In this document: one piece after another, positions 46,199 to 56,969 of the stretch
How the letters are laid out: each line of letters begins with the position of its first letter
Position numbering within the stretch: the stretch's first letter is position 1
Origin: Molossus alvarezi
Taxonomy: Eukaryota; Chordata; Mammalia; Chiroptera; Molossidae
Reading direction: 5' to 3'
DNA: 64,000 bases
Assembly (NCBI GenBank): GCA_037176705.1
Contig: CM073885.1
Location: 88,713,001 to 88,777,000 of the forward strand
The notes under the pieces: generated by a model
The model's database searches: none
What the model was told of the DNA's origin: nothing
What the model saw: only the letters and a program-made list of their open reading frames with translations
Translations under genes and position numbers: made by a program

Positions 46199-46451
46199 AC
46201 GCCCTGGCCGGTTTGGCTCAGCGGTTGGAGTGTCGGCCAGTGGTCCAGAGAGACCCAGGTTCAGTTCCCGCTAAGGGCATGTATCTCAGTAGCAGTCTGT
46301 CCCCAGCCTCGGTGGGGTCCTATGGGTGGCAGCCACTCGATGTGTCCCTTTCACATCGATGTTTTTTTTTCTCTCTCTCTCTCTACCTCTCTCTCCTTCC
46401 TACTCTGCCTGAACAAAAAGTGGAAAAATGTCCTCGGGTGAGGACAGAAAA
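46199..46451 (+). mobile_element. VES SINE, long form
   Basis: GCCCTGGCCGGTTTGGCTCA head, A box intact, B box changed (GGTTCAGTTCC), then AGTCTGTCCCCAGCC, CTCGATGTGTCCCTTTCACA, a CT-rich tract and the AAATGTCCTCGGGTGAGGAC tail. The 12-bp TSD AAAAATTCAGTC is perfect (46,187-46,198 and 46,452-46,463). Confidence 0.92.
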
Positions 46452-46679
46452 AAAAATTCAGTCTCCCATTATCTCAATCATCTGGCCTGACGTGAAAATT
46501 CAGGGCAACTTTGGAAGCCATGCTGAAAACAGCAGGGCCTCTATTATGCGTGGAGTGGAAACTGCACCCCACAGCCCTCCAGAGCTGCCAGTGGGATTTC
46601 ACATGATTAAAGAATCATCTTCCTTTTTGTTAGTCCATTGAGAATTCAGGTTTATGTCATAGCAGTCTGTTTTACCCCA
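46452..46679. other. No feature seen
   Basis: Short ordinary stretch. Confidence 0.4.
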
Positions 46680-46830
46680 ATGTACTTAATTTCTCTAAGC
46701 TCCCTGCCTCTTTAGGACAATTCTAGTACCTACCTTCATAGGGCTGTTAAAAGGATGAAAAGAGAAACAATAAATATAAATTATGTTAATGCATAATAGT
46801 AAGTGCCTAATAAAGGTTCATTATTAGTAT
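46680..46830 (+). mobile_element. MIR, 3' half
   Basis: CCTACCTTCATAGGGCTGTT, AAAAGGATGAAAAGAG and AAGTGCCTAATAAAGGTTCA are the MIR 3' blocks. Confidence 0.7.
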
Positions 46831-48494
46831 TCTATGAAACCTGTTGTTAATTACTGTTGTTTATTTTATCTGATATAATGGGAGACTCTCACACACATTT
46901 AAATGCCCATTCCTCATTGCCTGAAATTCCATTTCTTTCTGTAAATCAATGTACTACCTTTAAAAAGTAATTTTCTGACTTTAATTATAAAATTAACATG
47001 CTTATTGCAAAAAAAAAAAAAAAGGTAATAAAATACAGAACTTATAAAGAACCAAATACTGGTCACCTGTAATCCCGTCACCCAGAGATAATCACTATTG
47101 GTTTCAGCATCGGCTCTCCCAGCCCTTTATCTGTTAATATGGATGTGTCTACACGCAATGCACGTACATATATATACTCAAAACGAGAATAATACTAAAT
47201 ATATAGTTTCTTTTTGCACTCAACATTTTATGTTGAACAATTTCCTATGTGTTCAAATAGACTTTGAAAAGATGATGTTTGATGGGTGCTTACGTGTATA
47301 TAACAGCTTATTTAACTATTATATGGCTATATTATACTTTATGTAACCATTCTTTCATTGTAGTATATCTTTTTTGCTTCTACCAGAATAAATAATTGTA
47401 GGATAAATCTCCTTGTACATAAATCTTTGCTTCTCTGATTATTTGCCCTTTCTGATTTTATTTTCCTTTATCTGGGCCCTTAAAAATAATTTTGACACCC
47501 AAATGATATATTACTGATACTTATTTTATCTTGATTTATGTTTTATCTTTACTATTTTTTTCTTGTAGTTTTAAAAACAAAAATGCCCTTGGAAAAGTAC
47601 ATAGATCTTTTCTTCAAAGGCTTTATGTTAATACAGTTATGAGATTGTTTTACTTGCAGAAAGAAAACCAGAGCTACATCTAAATCCTAGAGGTCAGAGG
47701 TAAAAGGAGTTCTGGGAGGGGAAAGGACAGGAAGTGGACGGGACAGTGGAAGTAAAATCTCTGCCTATCTCACAATTGCACATCCAGGGAAGTCTCCTGT
47801 CTTGGCCTGGCCATTACTAGTAGAAGGGCTACTTATTTCCTCCTTTTATATTCAATTAGATGCAAAAATAACATGAAGCACTGATCTTGCTTAATTGAGT
47901 TTTTTTTTGTTTTTTGTTTTTTTCCCCTGAGCATATAAATAGCATTAACAACAAGAGTAAACAATGGCATCAATGAAATATAATCCTTGCATTAAACCTT
48001 GGCTTGGGTCAGCGTCTGTAGATAAATTAGTAATGATTCTAGCTTCCTCTGTTTCTGGCAGCTAAATCAATGCTCTCGCTCTTCAGGTTAAGGAGATGCA
48101 ATGTTTCCCCACTACGTGTTTCATAGCAAGTGGTTAGAAATGTGTAGAAATGCAGTCGGTGGCCTCTTTGGAAGGTTTCTATGAATCACAGTTTTGTACT
48201 TCCACAGCTGGTGGACCACCTGAGTCTGTGAGTGGCTTGTCATCTGCAGCAGTCATTATCCAAGGCAAATGCTCTTTGATCTCATTTGCATTTACTCTCA
48301 AATTATCTGTCCCTTTGGGTGAAGGTCTAGGCACAGATATTTATTGGAATGACTCTGGCTCTGCCTTCCCCTAAGGCTTCCATCAAAGTGTAACATCAAA
48401 ATGATGGACATGTACCTGCCTTTCTAACTGTCTTCACACAAAGGGTGGTCACTCTCAATAACATCCTCTTCAAATAGAAAGGACAGCAATATAA
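46831..48494. other. Unassigned; old-repeat texture
   Basis: An A15 run lies near 47,010. 47,029-47,455 (CACCTGTAATCCCGTCACCC, CACTCAACATTTTATGTTGA, AATCTCCTTGTACATAAATC) reads like a very old interspersed repeat found widely in mammals, but I cannot name it. No supported gene. Confidence 0.35.
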
Positions 48495-48930
48495 AGTACA
48501 ACCAGGGTCCCAGCAGGAAACAGGTGGCACACTCAAATTAGGATCGTTCCTGGAGGGTTTTATGAAAGGGACTGTTTGCAAAGGTGTGGACAAGTGCAAG
48601 GAAACCGAGTGATAGTGTGATACCCAAGTCTAGTAAATAATGGGCAGTGACCCGTCCTAGACCTAACGGGACAGAATCAAGTGGAGATGTTTGTATTGAC
48701 TAACACTTGATGGAGGGATGCAGCCAGCCCTATGTGACCCTGCAGCAAAGGAGCCCAAGGAATAAACACCCCAACCTTACTCTTGTCTCTCCCCCGGCTC
48801 CTGCTGGGATCTGCATTGGTAGAACCTAACCAGAGGCCTGAGAGTGAAACAGCCCATACTAGTCACTCTCCCAGGCACAGGACAGGAGAGAAGGGAGTGT
48901 GCATGGAGGGATACAGGGAAGACAGCTGGC
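48495..48930 (+). mobile_element. Probable old LTR-type repeat, unnamed
   Basis: AAGGAATAAACACCCCAACC, CTTGTCTCTCCCCCGGCTCC, TGGTAGAACCTAACCAGAGG and AGCCCATACTAGTCACTCTC follow an order I know from dispersed mammalian repeats, but I cannot attach a secure family name. Confidence 0.4.
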
Positions 48931-49300
48931 AGAGAGGGGAAGACCAAGCGCTCAGTGTGGTGTGGAGATCTAAGAGGTCTACCAGACATCAAGAGGAGGC
49001 GTTGGGTGGGCAGCTACATCTACCGCTGCAGTTCAGCCCTGAGCTGGAGATAGACACTTGGGACTCAGCACATGGATGCTTTTTGAAGCTACAAGACCAA
49101 AGGAGATCATGAAAGCGGTGTGAGCAGAAATGAGGACCAAGAGCGGAGACCTAGGGGTCTCTTAGCTAAGAGGCCAGAGAGACAGGAAAGCTTCAGAGTG
49201 TGGAACCTGGAGGGCAGGTGGGCAAAGGGCAAGCAGGGGAGGGAGGGGCCAAGCGCAGGTGTCACAGGTCAGCTTGGAGGAAATATGAGAAACAGCGTCA
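48931..49300 (-). mobile_element. L2-like relic, uncertain
   Basis: CTGGAGATAGACACTTGGGA, CAGCACATGGATGCTTTTTG and AAAGGAGATCATGAAAGCGG resemble antisense L2-type text. Strongly diverged. Confidence 0.4.
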
Positions 49301-51714
49301 CTGGCGACCTCCGCGTGGCGGCGGAGCCTGGGGGGCCAGGGCTTGACTGCAGGGTGCTGCAGAGAGAAGAGATTTGGGAAGGAGCACTGGCAGGGAGAGT
49401 GGAGTCAAGAAAACGCTGACTTTTAGGAAGGTTTATACGCGTTGGGTTTGTCCACTGCCGGAACGCGCTGAGTCAGAGCCGACGCTGGCGGGGGAACTAT
49501 GGCAACCAGGGGGCAGCCCCACTCAGCTCCAGCCAGCTGTTGCCAGGTCTCTGATTTCTAGGGACAAGGTAGAAATTGACCTTAAACAACAACAAGTCTC
49601 CTAATAGTTATATGTTGGCAACATTCAAAAAAATTTTTTTTAATGTAACTCTCCCAGTGGGCAATCTCTCCTATACAGCAAAGTTTCCCCCGTGAGTGTT
49701 TAGCAGGTGTGGCCTCTGAAGGACACTGGAAGTTCAATCTCTAAAATGTCTGAACTTGTAAGTGCCCTGCGGTGCTGCTCGGCCGGGGTGGTTAATGATA
49801 CATCACTGTCCCCTCGGTAAAGGGCAGCAGACCCGAGGTTGCCAGAGCTGCTGCACATCCTATACTTAAGTCCTCACAGTTAATACCCAGGCTTCTCATG
49901 TGCCCTTCACCTCCTCCCCCCGCCTCCTCACTAAGGAAACACTATTTTCTGCAGGCCAATGCAAATAAAGGTCACCAAGAGACACTTCGAGCCAAACACC
50001 GAATGCTGGCATGCAGAAGAAGGGCTGATTGTAGGCTCCCAGCTAATAAAAAAATGCCAATCAAAGGGGCCTTCCGCCTGGTCTGAAATTCAGAAGGAGC
50101 CCCAGCTGTCAGCGAGGGCCCCGAGCAGGAAGGGCCTGGATTTCCAAGGATGTGCAGCACCTGCACGAAGAACCGCAGCGCCCAGCCGGCGGACAGCCCT
50201 TCCTGGACCAGGGAGGCCACAGGCCCACAGGCAGAACGAAGGTGTGCTGGCTTCGGTCACAGCCTGCCTTCCTGCAGAGGTGAGGATAAAGAGGACAGCT
50301 TCCTTGGCTGCTGCTGCATATTTATATTCATAAAACTGGTCTTCAGAACAGGGTTAAAATCCCAGACCTCTCCAATTTTCACCATGTGAATACAAGCATT
50401 AAAAATGCTTCTCAGGTCACGGTGCTGGTTTCCCCTAGTGGTTGGTGCCTGCCTCAGGCTGGAAGTGTAATGTCAGCCCCAGAAAAACTGCATTTTAAGT
50501 GATTTCCTCCTGTTTAAGAATGAATCACCAAGGCTTTGGTTGGAACAGAAAGAGCTTTCATTTCTGAAACATTCTGCTCTCACTCACCTGTGGTTTGGTT
50601 TTATGGAGAGCGCGACGGGAAAAATGTTCCAGGTATCCGGTCACACTACTGAGCTCTAGAGCTTACCTGTTCTCCCTCCATCCTGCCAAAAACCTGCCTA
50701 GGGAGGGGATGGAGGGGAAGAGGGCTTGAACAGGCTGAGGAGAAGAGAGAGTTCTCCATCAAAAAAATCACTTGTAAATGTTTTCACCAGGAAGGCTAAG
50801 ATAGTTCTACCTGCTCTAAGTGAGAAGGAAACGGTGGGAACAGTTATTAAGAAAGAGCTCCTACTTGGTAGGAGCGGGTTCTGGGTGCGGCAGGCATAGT
50901 TTTCAATCTCTCCAAATCACCATGTACAAATAGAACACGAGAGAAAAACCAAAAACCAGTGGACAACATTTATAACAAAACTAGATGACAGGGTATCTCC
51001 ATGAACCACAAAAATATAAATGGGTGGAGACAAACCAGCCCTCACAGGACCTGGATGGTAGCCCATCTGTGCAGGAGAAAAGAGGAAGCGATGGGCTTTC
51101 TGACTTACAGACCGAGGACGTAGAAACCGCAAGAGAGTTGACAGGTCTCACTGGAAAATATGGAGGACCAATTTGAGAACAGCAATTAAAATGGAAGGTT
51201 TTGCCCTTGTCAATAGGAAGTGAGTGCAAGGGGCATAAGGGAGACTAAAGGGGCCCCTGTGAAATCAAGGCTCCCTCCCAGGACGAGGCCTGCACTGCGG
51301 GAAGCTGCTGGGAGTGCAATCCAAACCGAGCAGAACAGGGACAACAGACACAGAGGACAGAGAAAGTTCAAACCGAAGTTGGGGAGGGAAACCCAGCCAA
51401 GAGGGCCGAGGAAGCTGCTATGCATTTGAACACTGCACAGAAACAACGAAAGAGGGGCTCTGTGAAGTGAGAAATGCTTCACTGAACCCCTACTTCTTTC
51501 TAAACTTCAGAAAAACTAATTTCACTAAAAATGACCTATAGAGAAGTATCAAGATAGATAGCATACATGGTTATTATTAAAAATAAAATAAGGAACTGAA
51601 TAGCATCCCACAAACAAAGAAGCATGCCCGAAAGACATGTCCACAATACCGAACAAAACTGTAATCCAATACTTCAAAATGAGATAGGAGACATTAAAAA
51701 AATAATAATAATAG
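49301..51714. other. No gene or assigned repeat
   Basis: 2.4 kb with some CpG dinucleotides at 49,430-49,500 and 50,150-50,300 but no island. Overlapping frames up to 124 codons on both strands are unrecognised. Confidence 0.4.
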
Positions 51715-51869
51715 GAGGAGGATCCAAAATGGCAGTGGAGTAGGTGGAAGTTACACTCACCTCCTCCCAGGACCAAATTGGAATTACAATTAAATATAGA
51801 ACAATTAATCTGAAAAACCAACTGAATGAAGACTAGCTAAACAGATGTCTTATAAACAAGGATTTACAG

Positions 51870-51974
51870 CCCTGGCCAGTTTGGCTCAGCGGTTGGAGCG
51901 TCGGCCTGCAGACCAGAGAGTCCCAGGTTCGGTTCCTGCTAGGGGCACATACCAAAAACAACAACAACAACAAG
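51870..51974 (+). mobile_element. tRNA-head-only VES SINE
   Basis: A miniature SINE: CCCTGGCCAGTTTGGCTCAG, A box, B box (GGTTCGGTTCC) and GGGGCACATACC, then directly a CAA-repeat tail (51,956-51,972). The entire VES body is absent. A perfect 12-bp TSD, AAGGATTTACAG, flanks it (51,858-51,869 and 51,975-51,986), so it inserted in this short form. It sits in the HAL1 5' UTR. Confidence 0.9.
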
Positions 51975-52422
51975 AAGGATTTACAGAAGAAGACACATCA
52001 AGACTAGTAGGAAGGGCAGAGACACAAAAGGGACCGACCCCATACCCATGTGAGAATCTGGAGGGATATCTTATTTGCAAAGGTCCCCCCTGGGGAGTGA
52101 GGGCTCCCAGCCTGGAGCACCAGAGCAGGGCAGAGCTCACGTAACATCTGGCAGTGAAAATCAGCAGGAATCCCATCTGCCAGGGAAACACAGGAGTCTG
52201 CTAGAAACCCAGGCACCCTCTTAAAGAGCCAGGGCATAATATGTCACTTGCATCCACTTACCCTAGGCTCCAGTGGAGGGAAGGTGGTCAGAGGATTGTG
52301 TGAGTTTGAGGAGAAGACTGAAGAAATAGCCGTCAAGTTCCCTGTGCTGAGTCTCTCACCCACACCTCACACAGACACCATCTTTCCTGGGTCAAGCACT
52401 CATCTCCATACATCAGTCTAAG

Positions 52423-52646
52423 CAATGGTTCTCAACCTTCCTAATGCCGCGACCCTTTAAAATAGGTCCTCATGTTGTATGTGGGCGTAACTGCAGGTGG
52501 GTGGACCCGCCTGGAGACGGATAGAGGAACAGTGTCTTGGTTCCTAAGACCATCGGAAATATGTGTTTTCTGATGTTCTTAGGAAACCCCTGTGAAGTGT
52601 TGTTTGACCCCCAAAGGGGTTGCCACCCACAGGTTGAGAACCGTTG
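52423..52646. mobile_element. SPIN-type hAT MITE, form 2
   Basis: A second 224-bp SPIN-like MITE, inside the HAL1 5' UTR. Ends CAATGGTTCTCAACC and GGTTGAGAACCGTTG, arms GCGACCCTTTAAAATAGG and GACCCCCAAAGGGG. The core differs from form 1: GGTGGGTGGACCCGCC, then a long hairpin TTCCTAAGACCATCGGAAA...TCTGATGTTCTTAGGAA (about 52,538-52,585). CTAAG occurs next to both ends (52,418-52,422; 52,648-52,652) as a worn TSD. Confidence 0.87.
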
Positions 52647-53856
52647 GCTAAGGAAATGCACGAGTCCCACCCTCCAGACTCCCTGGGACCCCGCCCTGCC
52701 AAGCTTGTGCCTTGAGGAGGAGTCTTCTGGCTGCTGCCAACCTGGGCCCACAGTGCAGAATTTCCTGGAGGGCTCTTAAGGTCTGGGAAGATGGGGTATC
52801 AGACAAACAAGGAATAGCTGAGTTGTATGACTCAAAGAAGAAGACCATTTTTCCCCCTCGTGCCCAGCTGGTGTTGCCTCACCTCCCCCATGGGAGATCC
52901 ACTAGCCTCATCCTCCTGACTTCCTGTGACCCAGCTCTGCTGGACTCCAGCCCTGCAGAGGAGTCAGCTGGCTGCTTCCAACTGGGGCCCACAATGTAGA
53001 CTTTCTTGGAAGGCTTTTTAAAATGTCCAGGTAGACTCAGGGGGTGGCAGAAATTGAGTTGTGTGGCTCTAAGGCAAGGGCCATTTTCCCCTCACACACC
53101 AGCACCACAGTTGCTGTACACAGCCCTCGCTCCCCATGGACAAACATTGGTCTGCTTTAGACTGATGAACTCTGCTAGCCTCACCCTGATGATTCCCTGA
53201 GACCCCTTGCCCACGACAAAGGTCTGTAGGTATCCGGCGGGTGGTAGCCAGCCTTGGTGTACCCTGGGATTTTTGCTGAGTAGCCTGAGACTAGCACTGG
53301 TGCCAAGTTTGATGGGCATCAACCTGGTGAACATGACTTGACCCTACCTGGTGACTCACTGAGAACCTACCTCACTCAACCTGCGTATCACCAGAGGCTC
53401 TTTCAGTGACTGAGCCTGTCAGGCAGCCAGCAGGCGGAGGCAGATCTCAGGGTGCCTTGGGCCTTTTTCTGACTTATCCTCGGCCTCAGCGCTGGTGGAA
53501 GCAGGCCTTGGTGTGCATCTTGGCTCCTCCCATGCAGTTTGGCCCCTCCCATGCACACCCAGGCCGCCACAAACTATGGATAACTTTTTAGCTTCAAACA
53601 GGTAGACCAGGGCCGGTCACAGGCAGTGCCTGACACTGACCTACACTGGAGTCCTTTCCAAGAGGCCACAGAACCAACAAACCTGGTGATGAGATCCAGA
53701 CCACATCAGAGCACAAGTTGATTAAGTCTACAAGTGGCACACCTGAAGGGAGATATGGGCAGGCCCCAGATCCTGCTGGGGCAAATTCCATTTCATGGGG
53801 TCAGCCCCCACAGAGTAGCTCATGCACTGTGGTCAGGTCAATCCTCATTGACTTGC

Positions 53857-53925
53857 CCACACCCATGAATTGGTCAACCACACCCATGAATTGGTCAACA
53901 GCACACCCATGAATTGGTCAACAGC
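53857..53925. repeat. 21-24 bp tandem repeat, three units
   Basis: CACACCCATGAATTGGTCAA occurs three times (starting at about 53,858, 53,879 and 53,903) within the HAL1 5' UTR. Confidence 0.93.
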
Positions 53926-54121
53926 AAACAAGACTCAACTACAATATGAGGGCTCACATAACCCACACAAGGGACATTCCTGGAGCACTCAGCACAAGCG
54001 ATCAAGGAGGTTGCACCACTAAGCCACATAGGACATCTACTACGTCAGGCCACTCTAATAAGACTGGGAGACATAACAGATCTACCTAGTACACAGAAAC
54101 AAATACAGAGAGGCAGCCAAA

Positions 54122-55027
54122 ATAGGGAGACAAAAAAGCATGCACCAAATGAAAGAACAGGAGAAATCCCCAGAAGAAGAACTAAATAAAATGGAGGCAA
54201 GCAATCTACCAGAGTTCAAAACAATGGTTAAAAAGATGCTTAAGGAACTCAGGGGAAAAATAAATGAAAATCGTGAGAACTAAAACAAGGATATAGTAAG
54301 CATAAAATAGGGCATAGAACGTAGAAAAAGAACCAGTCAGAAATGAAGAGTATAATATCTGAAGTGAAGAATACATTAAAAGCAATTAACAGTAGATTAG
54401 ATGAAGCAGAGGACTGAATCAGCAATTTAGAATACAAGGTGGCAGAAAACACCCAATCAGAGCAGCAAAAAAAAAAAAGAATTTTAAAAATGAACATAGT
54501 ATAAGAAGTCTCTGGAAAATATGAAGTGTAACAACATCCCCATTATAGGGGTATCAGAAGAAGACAGAGAGCAAGGGATTGAGTACCTATTTGAAGAAAT
54601 AATAACTGAAAACTTCCCTAACCTGGTGAAGGAAAAAACACACAAGTGCAGGAAGAGCAGATAATCCCAAACAAAATAAACCCAAAGAGGCTCATACCAA
54701 GACACATCATAATTAAAATATAAAATGTTAAAGACAAAGAGAGAATCTTAAAAGCAGCAAGAGAAAGACAGTTACCTATAAAGGAGCTCCCATAAGACTG
54801 TCAGCTGATTTCTCAAAAGAAACTTTGCAGGCCAGAAAGGAGTGGCAAGAGATATTCAAAGTGATGAAAGCAATAAACTACAACCTAGATTACTCTGTCC
54901 TATAAAGCTATCATTTAGAATCAGTGGACATATCAAGAGTTTCCCAGACAAGAAAAAGCTAAAGGAGTTCATCACCACCAAGCCAGAATTATATGAAATG
55001 TTGAAGGGTCTTGAAGGAGAAGAATAA
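54122..55027 (+). pseudogene. HAL1 copy A2 ORF1, broken
   Basis: Relic of an ORF1-type RNA-binding protein. The span is 302 codons, close to the 307 of HAL1 copy B. The start codon is mutated: AAAATAGGG stands where copy B has AAAATGAGG. Early text (CAAATGAAAGAACAGGAG) matches copy B, followed by a lysine/glutamate-rich coiled-coil region. Several in-frame stops occur (for example after GAGAACTAA near 54,283). The C-terminal frame at 54,842-55,027 is open and encodes LLCPIKLSFRISGHIKSFPD and TTKPELYEMLKGL, the conserved ORF1 C-terminal domain. The 3' UTR follows with no ORF2. Not functional. Confidence 0.88.
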
Positions 55028-55309
55028 AAATATGAACAATAGAATGGCAATAAATACATATCTATCAACAACTGAATCTACAAACAAAATGAGCAAGCAG
55101 AACAGAAACTGATTCATAGATACAGAAAACTTTTTGTTGGTTGCCAAATGAGAGGGGACTGGGGGGATGGGTGAAAACGATGAAGAAATTAAGAAGTACA
55201 AATTGGTTGTTAGACTGATGAACCTCAAAGGGAAGGGGGGAGAGAGGGTGGGAAGAGATAAACCAAAGAACTTCTATGCATATATGCATAACCAATGGAC
55301 ACAAACAAT

Positions 55310-55375
55310 AGTGTGGGGAAGGCAGGAGGGGGGCAGGATTGGGAGGAGGGGGTCAATGGGTGGAAAGAAGGGAGT
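55310..55375 (+). other. G-rich HAL1 3' UTR tract
   Basis: GTGGGGAAGGCAGGAGGGGG and GGGAGGAGGGGGTCAATGGG form a polypurine, G-run-rich tract like the one in L1 3' UTRs. Quadruplex formation is possible but inferred. Confidence 0.5.
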
Positions 55376-55420
55376 CATCTGTAATACATTCAACAATAAA
55401 GATAAGTTTTAAAAATCAAA

Positions 55421-55844
55421 CATTTATCCTTCTTTCCCTACATGAATTATAGCATTGATTAATAAGTAGTAAATGAAGTATCTTTATTATTACAACTAAT
55501 AAATAAAAAGAAATGATAGAATTAGAATAGCATCATTTTGCAACTCTAATGAATTAATAGATGTAGACATTAAACATCAAAACTGTTCCTATTATAAAGA
55601 GGAGAGAAGCAGATATCATGTGCCTCCTATGATCTTGCCAAAACCACCCAGAATCTTGCCAAAAGGAGTAAGCATAAATCTGATTCAGGGTGTATCCAGT
55701 TGCCAATTTTCAGGAAATATAGAGGAGAGGGGAATGTGTGGTACTGTATCAAGAGACAGCAATCAGCAAAATACAGATTTGGGGAAACTCTAATGGTCAA
55801 ATGGCCTGGATTCTTTCACATAAATTTTAAGAAAAAGAAAGGGA
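55421..55844 (+). mobile_element. Old L1 3' UTR-like sequence
   Basis: ATCTGATTCAGGGTGTATCC, AGTTGCCAATTTTCAGGAAA, TATAGAGGAGAGGGGAATGT and CAAGAGACAGCAATCAGCAA occur in the order I know from old L1 3' UTRs. No open frame. Confidence 0.5.
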
Positions 55845-56323
55845 TGTTGAGGGAATCTCTAAGTTAAAAGAGACTCAAAGATGTTAGGATTCACACAGGC
55901 AATATAATTCCTAATGGCCATTTTGCAAGCCTCCTCACCCCAGGAGAACAAAGACCAAACTTCCCACTACAGGAGAACTGCCAGACAAGAAGTGCAACTG
56001 GACACCAGGAACCAAAGAAACACCCAATCGCACATCTGCATTCCTGTAGATCCAACTCCCTGCCCAAACCCACCAACCAAGACCCCAAAACCCATTGACT
56101 GACAAAAGCTTCCTGCCAGCGGGTGCATATAAGGACGAAACTCCAGTTCTCAGGGACTGCCATCATTGACCCAATACCCCATGGCTCGGTGATGTGTAGC
56201 CCTTCTCTTTTGCTGTCCCCATGCCCCAGCCCCTTTTCTTTAAATAAACACAATTTTTCTATATTCACTGTATGATATTGCTATTTAGCATGCCCGTGCA
56301 CCTCGAACCACTGACTTTCACCA
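55845..56323 (+). mobile_element. Probable solo LTR of an endogenous retrovirus
   Basis: A 480-bp LTR-like unit. It starts TGTTGAGGGAATCTC, has a TATA-like GCATATAAGGA at about 56,124, a polyadenylation signal AATAAA at about 56,243 and a short U5-like end before TGACTTTCA. The spacing of TATA and AATAAA (about 115 bp) fits an R region. I found no matching TSD and no primer-binding site or viral gene beside it, so the right edge is approximate and the family is unknown. Confidence 0.55.
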
Positions 56324-56462
56324 TTCAAAAGACACATCAAATGTTTTAAATGAACAAGACTGAACTATCTCTCTAAGGCTACACACATGCAGGGTAACAC
56401 TATAAAAATGCGGCAAAGTGATTATGGTTATTTTTGTGGGGAAGGTGGGACATCTGGATGGG

Positions 56463-56969
56463 TGTTAGTCATGGTTCTCAAGAGAAGCAGAACCAATAGA
56501 ATATACATAGATTTCACAGAGAAGATTTAGTATAGAAATTGGCTCATGTGATTGTGGGGGCTGAGAAGTCCCATCGTCTACCATCTGCAAGCTGAGGAAC
56601 CAGGGAGGCCAGTGGTGTAATTCAGTCCAAGTCCAAAGGCCTTGGAATCAGGGTACTGATGGTGTACGTTCTGGTGTGAGTCCAAACGCCTGAGAAACAG
56701 GACCACTGATACCAGCGGGCAGGAGGAGATGGATGTCTCAGCTGAAACAGAGAGCAAATTTGTCCTTCCTCCACATTTTTGTTCTATTCAGTTTCCAAAG
56801 GGATTGGATAATGCTAAACCCCATTGATCAGGGTTATCTTCTTTACTCAGTCTACTAATTCAAATGCTAATCTCCACTGGGACACCCTCACAGACACACC
56901 AGAAGTGTTTTACCAGGTATCTGGAAATTCCTTAGCCCAGTCAAGTTGGCACAAAAATTAACCATCACA
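56463..56969 (+). mobile_element. ERVL (MLT2-like) solo LTR
   Basis: A 507-bp LTR with TG...CA ends: TGTTAGTCATGGTTCTC, AAGCAGAACCAATAGAATAT, AATTGGCTCATGTGATTGTG, GGAGGCCAGTGG, TTCTTTACTCAGTCTACTAA, CAGTCAAGTTGGCAC and AATTAACCATCACA. A perfect 5-bp TSD, ATGGG, lies at 56,458-56,462 and 56,970-56,974, the length expected for ERVL. A solo LTR forms when recombination between two LTRs removes the provirus. No viral genes remain. Confidence 0.85.

Larger units (their letters stand above)
51715..55420 (+). mobile_element. HAL1-type element, copy A2, full length
   Basis: A half-L1: an L1-derived retrotransposon with a 5' UTR, ORF1 and a 3' UTR but no ORF2. The 5' end has AAAATGGCAGTGGAG (YY1-like AAAATGGC). 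The 5' UTR is 2.4 kb, with tandem monomers marked by GAGTTGTATGACTC (52,820) and GAGTTGTGTGGCTC (53,056). ORF1 spans 54,122-55,027. The 3' UTR starts directly after ORF1, is purine-rich and ends CAACAATAAAGATAAG near 55,406. Endonuclease and RT sequences never appear, so it depended on L1 in trans. It hosts a head-only VES and a SPIN MITE. No clear TSD was found. Confidence 0.85.

Noticed and set aside
49430..50300. CpG island promoter
   Set aside because: CpG dinucleotides are present in two short patches but not dense or long enough by eye.
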